64,000 bases of DNA from contig OX465601.1 of the NCBI GenBank assembly GCA_950022295.1, forward strand, positions 113,169,501 to 113,233,500. Direction: 5' to 3'. Position numbers and translations under genes: made by a program. Under the pieces are notes generated by a model. That model saw only the letters and a program-made list of their open reading frames with translations. It searched no databases and had not been told where the DNA came from. Positions 55,729-64,000 of the stretch are shown here, in pieces; positions within the stretch are counted from its first letter, which is position 1, and each line of letters begins with the position of its first letter. This DNA is from Bromus sterilis. Its lineage: Eukaryota > Streptophyta > Magnoliopsida > Poales > Poaceae.

Positions 55729-57143
55729 TGATACGTCCCAAACGTATCTATAATTCCTGCTTGCTCCGTGCATGTTTTGTGTGATATTGCTATGATCTAG
55801 ATACACTTTCATACACTTTTGATCATATTTGGACTAACTTATTAACTCAGTGCACTCCAGTGCCAGTTCCTTTTTTCTGCTATTTTTCTATTTCAGGTTT
55901 CCCCCATATTAAAAGTGCTCCAAAAATTCGGGAATAATCAAATAAAAAATCAGCGTTCCGGAAGCTTCTGGATTCACCGAAGAAGGGCCAGAGGGGCCCC
56001 ACCTGGTGCCTAGGCGGCCAGGTGGCGCGACCTAGGGTGGGGCCGCGCCATGTGGCCGCATGGACTCCTGGTGCCCCCCCTCCCCCCTGGTGCCCCCTTT
56101 GGCTCCTATTTATTCTCCCGTCGCGGAAACTCTGATTCCATACCCCTTTTCTCCAGAAAAAATTCTAATCTCCGCCGCCATCGCCAACAAGTGCCCCCGG
56201 ATTCATCTCCATCGATGTTTCTTCCTCCCTCCATGATGCGGGAGTAGTCCCTCCTCGGGGTTGAGGTTTCCACTAGTAGTTATGTGGTCAATTCTCTCTC
56301 CCATGATGTGATCTTCGTTGTGATCATAGGCTATGTTAATCTAGGGTGATCCCATGATATTTCCCCTTCCTCTATGTATTGGATTGATGTACTCACTTGA
56401 TCTTATCTAGTATAATCCCCGAGACCATGGTGACAGCGGTCTATTGGACATGGATTAGAAGAATATTTTCATGAGTGATTTCCTCTTTTGTGTGTTGATT
56501 TAATATTGAGAGTCTCTTGGTGCTTGTCTTTGACTATCCTTGAATATGTTGTGGTAATTGTGGTACTCTCTTTGGATGGCCGCGGTGACATTGGGAAATC
56601 CATAGATTGAGAACTACGAACTTTGAGGTGTGCTTTTGTAGCCCTACATAATTCTCGTCCTCTCTTGACCACAAAGGAATGGCCTCCGAGTGCGTCTCCA
56701 TTGCATGTTCTATGGGAAATATCATGTGATTAGACTATGTTAATGTTGTTGAGAGTTGCCACTAGTGAAAGTATGAATCCTAGGCCTTGTTTCCACCATT
56801 GTTACACCGTTTGTTCTCACTTTTGTCACATGTTTTCTTTCTGCACTTTTTATTAAAGATTTATATTACCTTGCTTTGCCACACCTATCACCCATATTTT
56901 ACCATCTCTTCGCCGAACTAGTGCACCTATAAAACTCCTAGTTGTATTAGGTGTGTTGGGGACACAAGAGACTTCTTGTATCTTAATTGCAGGGTTGCTT
57001 AAGAGAGACCATCTTCCACCTCTACTTCCCTGAGTTCGATAAACCTTAGGTCATCCACTTGAGGAAAATTGTTGTTGTCCTACAAACCTCTGCGCTTGGA
57101 GGCCCAACATAGTCTACAAGAATAGAAGTGTGCATAGACATCA
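55729..57143 (+). repeat. 5' LTR of G (1415 bp)
   Basis: Starts TGATACGTCCCAAACG and ends TGCATAGACATCA. Same subtype as A. Confidence 0.9.
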
Positions 57144-57152
57144 AGCTATTTC

Positions 57153-57170
57153 TGGCGCCGTTGCCCGGGA
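57153..57170 (+). other. Primer-binding site of G (tRNA-Asp type)
   Basis: TGGCGCCGTTGCCCGGGA, close to the complement of the plant tRNA-Asp 3' end, about 10 bases after the LTR. Confidence 0.85.
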
Positions 57171-57249
57171 GGTGTGTGCTTGAAGGTATATCTTTAGATC
57201 TTGCAATTAAATATTTTTGTTTCTTGTTTTATTTTCACTAGTTAGGCTT

Positions 57250-57919
57250 ATGGAAAACAAATGAGAGAGCTTTATGAGCTCTACCTTGAATTGGGACATG
57301 AAGTGTTTGAAGAGAAAATAAAAAACCTTTGGAAATTTATTTGCATTCTCTTCATGATTCTAATGTTACTAGTATGTCTTCCTTGAATACCTTTGATGCT
57401 AATGATATGCAAAGTTATAAGCTTGGGGATGCTACGTTTGATGAAGTTGATCTTTTTAGCCCCCCAAGTTTTGATGAGGAAATTTATTTTGATGATACTT
57501 TGCCTCCTATCTATGAGGATTATTGTGATGACACTTATGCTATAAAGAATAAATGCTTCCAAATGTATCATGATAAGAATGATTCATGTGATAGCTATTT
57601 TCTAGAGTTTGCTCCCACTATTACTAATGAGAAGGATTTTTCTTATGTGGGGAGTAATAAATTTTCTATGCTTGTGGATCATGTTTGGAATTTTTTATGT
57701 GATACTTATATTGTTGAGTTTATTCATGATCCCACTGAAAATTATTATGAGAGGGCAACATATGCTTATAGATATTTCAATAATATTAAGTTCCCTCTCT
57801 TTATCTTGAAGGTTTTGAAGTTGCACTTGTTTTGCCTTCCTATGCTTATTGCTTTGTGCTTCAATGAATTATTCTTTTGCAATATTCCTATGCATAGGAA
57901 GCATGTTAGACTTAAATGA
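57250..57919 (+). pseudogene. Broken copy of the A-type uncharacterised ORF
   Basis: Homologous to 34808-34083 of A over nearly its full length (for example SMSSLNTFDANDMQ, DDTLPPIYEDYCDDTYA and the hydrophobic C-terminal stretch). The expected ATG at 57250 runs into TGA after four codons because of a small deletion. A second ATG at 57261 restores the frame, and a 1-nt loss in an A-run near 57320 shifts it again. From about 57327 to 57919 the frame is open. Function unknown. Confidence 0.75.
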
Positions 57920-58715
57920 GTTTATTATTTGCTTCTTTATGCTCTATTTTTTTCTTCAACTCTTATTTCTACGAGAGCATCATCAAAATCTTAAGCCTAT
58001 CTTTATGGCTATAAATAAAGAGCTCTAGGGAGATAACCCTTGATATCTTTACTTTCAGTTTGTTCTTTCAGGTTTTAGTGGTCTTGATGATTGTTACTAC
58101 TGTAGAAACATAATTGTATCTTTATTTTCAAGCTTTGTGCCAAGTTATAGCGTCTTATGATAAGGGAAGAAAAAGTTGTGACATGATGTCCAAAAAACAG
58201 ATTTTGTCTTCTTGACGGAAAAAATCGGAACAAATCACCAGTTAATCTTTTTGATCTGAAGTTTTTACACAGCATGCTCTATACAATTGTGAAACTTTCG
58301 TATGTTCTGAGTTCTATAATTTGAGTTGCAGAAGTACCCCAAAAAAATTATTTACTACCTGCAGTTCTGTTTTTCACAAATTCTTCCACGTTTTGCCTTT
58401 CCTTACTTTTGCAAACCTTAAGCTTGCTTTTTCTTTGAAAAAACCTTTTTGCAATCTTGAGAAACAGTAGCTCTTAAAGAATATATTTATATCCAGTGGG
58501 AAATTTTTTAGTTTATTAAGGGTACTAACCTCTCTAATCAGCATATGATGACTTATGTATGAAGGGAGTTTTCAAGTGTGCGAGGGAAGATGGTGAAAGA
58601 AGATCCGGGAGTGTCAAACGCTCAAGCTTGCGGATGACCCCATGCATCCCCAATAAATATTCAAGGAGACTCAAGCGTCTAAGCTTGGGGATGCCCCCGT
58701 GCATCCCCTTCTCCC
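57920..58715 (+). other. Noncoding internal DNA of G
   Basis: Colinear with A 34080-33340 after reversal, including two AAGCTTG-GGATG motifs (about 58623 and 58680). No protein homology seen. Confidence 0.7.
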
Positions 58716-60151
58716 CCAAATAACTTTGCTCCCAACGAAGTTCAGAGAGGTTGTCAATCTCTCCGGTCTTGTTGTTTACAAAGGATAAAACACAAGGGAT
58801 AATGATAATCATAATTGCTGAAAGTAAATACTGAAAAGGAATTGAGATTGTAAACAGTGATGAGAATATGGACCGGGGTCCTGTGATGTTCACTAGTGAT
58901 GTCTCTCCCCCAAAAGACGATAAAACTGTTATGCAAGATAAACAAATTACAGATGGGCAATTGACAGGATTATAAACGCACTGCAATGCTAACTATGCTA
59001 CAAAAGAAAGGAAGAGGCTCATAAGCATGGGCAGTACGCCAAAATAAGTAGACTGAACTCCATCTGCATCTACTACTAATCATCCACCTTGGGATATCTA
59101 TTCAGAACATCTCGCTGGTATTAAGTTGCGAACCCACCCAAGGTGTAAACCCAAAGCAACAGACAACTGCATTAAAAAGAACTTTGCATAAAGTAAACAA
59201 TCCTTGCAACCGCGGTTACAAGCACCGTTATTTTCCACCTTGTGGCCACATCACATCCCCTAGACTCATGTTTCTGTCACTCAAGCGTGTCATCAGGGGG
59301 CATGTACCCACAATTGAGCATAACGTTCCCTCTTGGAGTCACTACCTACTACTTGGCCAAAGCAATAAACAGCAACGGAGAACATGGAAGAATTACTTAG
59401 GAACAAAATTTTAGAGATAAAAACCAAATATATTTATCTATCACAATCTGAACATAATCTCATAATCCATCAGATCCCATCAAACTCAGCATAGCAAAAG
59501 CAGAAAGATTACATATGTGCCTCGATCATGTAGGGCAGCTCACGAGGTCTAAACCATGAAGAACAAAGAGGGGAGGAGAACATCACATGGCTACTGAGCA
59601 CGGACCCATGGTCCAAACAAAACTACTCACGGCACATCCGGGAAGCGTCCATGGTGGAGGGGAAGCTTCCGGAGGTCTATCCTCCCTCCGGCAGGGTGCC
59701 GGGAAGGGTCCTGACGGTGCTCCTGTTCTGGGAAGCGCGGCGGCGGCGGCACAGAGGCGAGGTTGCGAAATAGGGTTCTGTATTCGGAAGTTTCCCGTGG
59801 AGGAGAATAAATAGGCGAAGGGGGCAGCCAGGGGTCCAGGCGCCCCCCCTAGCGCGCCAGGTGGCCGCCTGGGAACAAGGTGGTGGCCCCCTGGCCCTCC
59901 TTCGGGGCTCTAAAAGCTTCCTTCACGCTGATTTTTTATCTGATGTTTCCCGGATTTTAGGAGAACTTTTTATACGGGGGAAAACTGAAATAGAAAAATA
60001 GCAGAAAACAGAAACTGACACTGGGGTGCTCTTAGTTAATAGGTTAGTCCAAATATGATCAAAAATGTATGAAAGTGTATATAGATCATAGAAATATCAC
60101 ACAAAACATGCATGGAGCAAGCAGAAAATATCGATACGTCTAGACGTATCA
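58716..60151 (-). repeat. 3' LTR of I (truncated)
   Basis: Begins inside the LTR at CAAATAACTTTGCTCCC, which matches K from about 63780, and ends TAGACGTATCA before the reversed polypurine tract. It is the H/K subtype. Confidence 0.78.
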
Positions 60152-62788
60152 ACATCCCCAAGCTTAATTCCTGCTCGTCCTCGAGTAGGTAAATGATAAC
60201 AAGCATAATTTCTATGGTGACATGCTATCAACCATATAAGAACTTTGAAAATTAAAGCAATCAAGGTATGTGATTCAATTAAAGTCATAACATGCAAGAG
60301 TCTATATTAGCATTGAAACAAGCAACAAAAGAACATTATGTGCAAGAGCTACCGCTGTCCGTGACTCGAATGTCTCCAAATGGTGTTTGCGTGCAAGAAG
60401 AGGGATAGGGAATACGAGGAAAAAGTATTTTTGTGTTGAGAACTCAATCTACTGAAGTTTCACACTTGGTCTTCTTTGGAATCTTATCTTGACTCATCCC
60501 CAGACCACTAGATAGGTACAAGTCAATTTGATCCACTCCTTTTCGATATTTTGAGCACGCATGTAATGGATGAGCGTAAGCACGAGATTTGACACTTAGT
60601 ATGGCAAAGAGAGAAATATGGTGGAGGAAGAAGATAAAAAGGGTGAGAAAGGCTCACATCAATGAGGACAACCATAGGCGAGAAGGCCAAATGATAGATA
60701 TGATGTCAGGAGTAGGGATTGCCATGCAACAGATGCACATATGAGCTAAAAAGATCTCCAATGGAACTAGTGGGGGTGCATCTAGCTTGCTCGCTCATGA
60801 AGACCTAGAGCTCTTTTGAGGAGGGTCACCCTTGGAATATGCAAGTCAAGTTCTATAGTGTGAAGGTCCCCACATAGCTATAAGCATGAATGATCATCTC
60901 TATAGAGTACAAGGATCAGAGGGAGTAGTAGTGTGGATCTTTCAAAAGGATAGTAGTGTTACCCCTTTCTCTCTTTTTATTTCCTTTTTCTCTTTTTTCT
61001 CTTTTTTATTTTTTTGGTGGCCTCAATGGCTTTTTCTATGTAACTCTCATTTGTCCTCTTTGGGATCTTTTATTTTGTCCACTTTGGGATATTTTCCTCA
61101 CTTAAGGGCAACACTCTAATTTACAAGAGGGTATAGAAGATCTTCACACTTTACAAGGTACTCAAATCATAAAGAAAATGTTGCTATCATGATAAATGCA
61201 ATATATGCCGCTGCCAGTGTAGCAGGAACATGTATGACATGAAGATCAAGTCATGAAAAGGTGGATGTTGCATGGCAATATATCTCGGAAAGGCTATGGA
61301 AATTCCTTGATGGGTAGGTATGGTATCTGTTTTGAGGAAATATATAAGGAGGTTTATGATGACAGAGTGTATCATGCCAAGGGTTTGGATGTACCGGCGA
61401 AGGTGGACGCCAACTCTCGGAGTGAGAAGAAGGCAATGCACGGCACAGGAGAGGCTAGCAAATATGAGGAGGTGGAAGTGTCAACTTTCAATACTTACAT
61501 TAGTCCGAAGAACTCATGCACTTATTATCGGTAACTCTTAATCTAATAAGGAGGTTCACAAAGAGACCAGTACCCCGAGAAGGAGTGTATGGGGGTTTGG
61601 TTATCCTTGCGCTTCCTCGACTCATGGTACGTGAGTGTACTCTAATATTCGATCCCTCCAAATATTAGCGAGCCATCTAGTAGCTAGAGTTCTCAACTAG
61701 TTTTGTAGGTTTTGAAAATAAACACGGATTTCCCAAAACACGACACCTATTACTAATAGGCTATAGCTCTTGACACCAAAAGTTCAAACATTACTCACAT
61801 CAATACCTCAAAACTATTGCAAGTTACTACTAAAATTAAATAGCAACCTCGATTACCTACTTTCAAGACAAGACACAACTCAGTGCAACAACCAACTCTC
61901 TTACAAGATAGACATGAAAACTAAAGAGAGTTCCAGCAACAAACTAAACAAAAGCCAAGGCTCTTGCTAAAGAAAAACTAATACTAAAACTAAACATGGT
62001 AGTAGCTACGAAAAGATAAAGAACACACAACAGCAAAAAGATAGGCATGAAAAAATCCTATGATGTGTTCTAGATTTTGGAAGTGGAGCGTGTTTCTCTC
62101 CCACACAAAGTAAGACGGGGTCTAAATTTTTATGAACATCAAGCAAAGCTAAAAAAACTAAGAGTGAGACGCTGCAAGCATAGTACATAACGCATGAAGT
62201 GATAAAAAATATAGTGAGACGAAGGACATACTGATGATTGTTGATGGAGAAGGGGATGCACGGGGGCATCCCCAAGCTTAGACGCTTGAGTCTCCTTGAA
62301 TATTTATTGGGGATGCATGGGGGCATCCCCAAGCTTGAGCGCTTGACACTCCTGAATCTTCTTTCATCATCTTCCATCGCACACTTAAAAACTCCCTTCA
62401 TACATAACTCATCATAAGCTAATTAGAGAGGTTAGTACCCTTAATAAAATAATTTTTCCCCGCTGGATATAAAGATATTCTTGAAGAGCTATTGTTTCTC
62501 AAGATTTCCAAAAGGTTTTTGCAAAGAAAAATCAAGCTTAAAGTTTGCAAAAGTAAGGAGAGACAAAACGTGGCAGAATCTGTGAAAAACAGAACAACAG
62601 GTAGTAGAGAATTTTTTCGGGGTACTTCTCCAAGTCAAATCAAAAAACACAGAACATACGAAAGTTTCGCGATTGTATAGAGCACGCTGTGTAAAAAATC
62701 AGCTCAAAAAGATGAACTTGTGATTTGATCCGGTTTTTCCCGTCACGAAGACAGAATCTGTTTTCTGGACAGCATGTCACAACTGTCA
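60152..62788 (-). other. Internal domain of I (noncoding)
   Basis: Reversed polypurine tract at 60152, 24-bp repeat (about two units) at 61052-61095, an antisense open frame at 61253-61534 and GGGGATGC hairpin blocks at 62255-62335. The order matches A. No gag or pol. Confidence 0.75.
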
Positions 62789-62920
62789 CTGTGGTGCACT
62801 GAGTTAGTAAGTTAGTCCAAATATGATCAAAAGTGTATGAAAGTGTATCTAGATCATAGCAATATCACACAAAAGATGGATGGAGCAAGAAGAAATTATA
62901 GACACATTTGGGACGTATCA
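62789..62920 (-). repeat. 5' LTR stub of I
   Basis: Only the last 132 bp on the + strand (LTR start) remain, from TGGTGCACTGAG to GGGACGTATCA. Joined to the internal domain at a CACTG overlap, which indicates a microhomology deletion. Confidence 0.7.
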
Positions 62921-63570
62921 GGGGGTCTCTCCGAGGGTTTCCGGAGCGAGGAGGTAATATAGGACAAAGGGGGCACTAGAGGGTGTACCCACCTCCCAGG
63001 AACCCTGGTGGCATGGCCAGAGGTGGGGCCGCGCCCCCTGGACGCCTGGGAGGGGTGGCCCCCCTCTGGCCCTTCTTTGGGGTTTCCGGAAGCTTCTTCT
63101 GTGCTGATTTTTAATCTAGTTTTCTTGGAATTTTTGGAGCTCTGTAAATATGGGTAAAAACCTGTAACTTACACACATCAGCAGACAGAAATTGGCACTG
63201 GGTGCACTGAGTTAGTAGGTTAGTACAAATATGTGTAAAAAGGTATGAAAGTGTAGCAAAACACATAGCAATATCACCTAAGAGAGCATGGAACAAGCAG
63301 AAATTATAGATACAGTTGGGACGTATCAACATCCCCAAGCTTAATTCATGCTCGTCCTCGAGTAGGTAAATGATAACACAGATAATTTCTGTGGTGACAT
63401 GCTAATACATATAAGAACTTCAAAGTAAAGCAAGTAAGATATGCAATTCAAGTCGAGACAATAACAAGTAAGAGTCTATATCTAGTATTGAAATTAGCAA
63501 AGCATGAACATAAATGTGCAAGAGCTCTCGATGTCCGTTACTCGAATGTCTCCAAATGGTGTTTGCATGC
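62921..63570 (-). mobile_element. Element J: fragment of an H-like element (LTR 5' half plus internal end)
   Basis: 62921-63328 is the 5' half of an LTR on the minus strand that shares with H the stretch around CAGCAGACAGAAATTGGC. 63329-63570 is the internal 3' end with its polypurine tract. I appears to have inserted into J's LTR, and K into its internal domain. Confidence 0.65.
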
Positions 63571-64000
63571 TGATACGCGAGAGAAGATAATTTCTTCTCG
63601 CCCTTCGTTGGTTACCCCAAGTGGAAGGTGAGATGCAGCGTAGCGTCAAGTTTCCCTTGGTGAAGATACCAAGGTTGAGATCGACCAGTAGGACTCCGAC
63701 AATGATAAGTAGGTGGAAAGGAAACAATGACACCGAATAAGACAAAAGTTGTCTCCTTGACCTGGACCTGCACACGACACAAATAACTTTGCTCCCAACG
63801 AAGTTCAGAGAGGTTGTCAATCTCTCTGGTTTTGTTGTTTACAAAGGATAAAACACAAGGGATAATGATAATGATAATTGCTGAAAGTAAATACTGAAAA
63901 GGGAATGAGCGTGTAAACAGTGATGAGAATATGGACCGGCGTCCCGTGATGTTCACTAGTGATGTCTCTCTCCCAAAAGACGATAAAACTGCTATGCGAG
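63571..64000 (-). repeat. Element K: start of a reversed H-subtype LTR, continues off the right edge
   Basis: Begins TGATACGCGAGAGAAG, the reverse of an LTR 3' end. It matches the 3' half of H's LTR and of I's LTR. Left flank CATGC (63566-63570) would be the TSD. Confidence 0.7.

Larger units (their letters stand above)
55729..58715 (+). mobile_element. Element G: 5' half of an A-type non-autonomous retrotransposon
   Basis: 5' LTR (55729-57143), tRNA-Asp-type primer site, a broken copy of the A-type ORF and internal DNA colinear with A down to about 33340 of A. It stops abruptly near 58715, inside the CCCGTGCATCCCCTTCT block, and is joined to a reversed LTR of I. The 3' half and 3' LTR are missing. 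It inserted into the integrase of F, so the 5-bp flank ACAGG (55724-55728) would be its TSD. Confidence 0.85.
58716..62920 (-). mobile_element. Element I: minus-strand relative of A and H, truncated at both ends
   Basis: A reversed 3' LTR (58716-60151) lacks its last roughly 209 bp by comparison with K. The internal domain 60152-62788 is colinear with A and H, and a 5' LTR stub is left (62789-62920). The ORF and primer site are gone through a deletion at about 62788. No coding capacity remains. Confidence 0.78.

Noticed and set aside
55535..55741. 68-codon minus-strand frame
   Set aside because: It starts inside the LTR of G and runs only partly in the integrase frame of F, so its ATG is accidental.
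1..64000. Database family names for the elements (for example Sabrina, WHAM, Laura, Sukkula)
   Set aside because: The sequences resemble Triticeae families I know in outline, but I cannot confirm a name without a library search.

Overview
The window looks like intergenic DNA from a large grass genome, most likely Triticeae (wheat, Aegilops, barley, rye). I base this on the density of nested LTR retrotransposons, the 3.6-4.0 kb LTRs, and LTR and primer-site types that I associate with Triticeae. I see no intact host gene. Nearly all of the 64 kb can be assigned to LTR retrotransposons inserted into one another, and several insertions are proven by matching target-site duplications (TSDs). The letters A-K below are labels used only in this annotation. 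I do not assign database family names.

Backbone. The oldest layer is element F, a Ty3/gypsy element of the Tat/RIRE2 type lying on the minus strand and now split into four visible pieces (3910-6521, 17546-17656, 25571-26335, 55132-55728). Its integrase is read right to left: core in 55132-55728, C-terminal part in 26120-26335. Just past the integrase, on the opposite (+) strand, lies a decayed multi-exon gene with an N-terminal B3 DNA-binding domain and a C-terminal coiled coil (4084-6521, ending at 17634). This is the most unusual content of the window: a transcription-factor-like gene carried antisense between pol and the expected 3' LTR.

Insertions into F. C (6522-17540, + strand, TSD ATTGG) is a chromovirus that has lost gag and protease. 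B (17657-25565, + strand, TSD GTTAG) has 3.6 kb LTRs around only about 600 bp of internal DNA. D (26336-55126, minus strand, TSD CTGAG) belongs to the same short-internal family as B. D was itself hit twice: by A (29625-36373, minus strand), a non-autonomous element with 1457 bp LTRs and one uncharacterised 241-codon ORF, and by E (37235-50637, + strand), a nearly complete chromovirus with an extra intact ORF before gag and a gag-pol broken by stops and one deletion. LTR divergence judged by eye over short stretches (D about 7%, A about 5%, C about 4%, E about 1%) agrees with the nesting order.

Edges. 1-3909 (H) and 55729-64000 (G, I, J, K) are pieces of A-related non-autonomous elements with a tRNA-Asp-type primer site. 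They fall into two LTR subtypes that share the 5' half and differ in the 3' half, and two junctions look like illegitimate recombination or deletion.

Working together. C and E carry, or once carried, reverse transcriptase, RNase H, integrase and chromodomain. B and D carry only the cis signals (initiator-Met primer site, a chromovirus-like pre-LTR motif, LTRs), so they probably depended on chromoviruses of that kind. A, G, H, I, J and K lack visible gag-pol and need another helper with a tRNA-Asp primer site. No element in the window looks fully autonomous.
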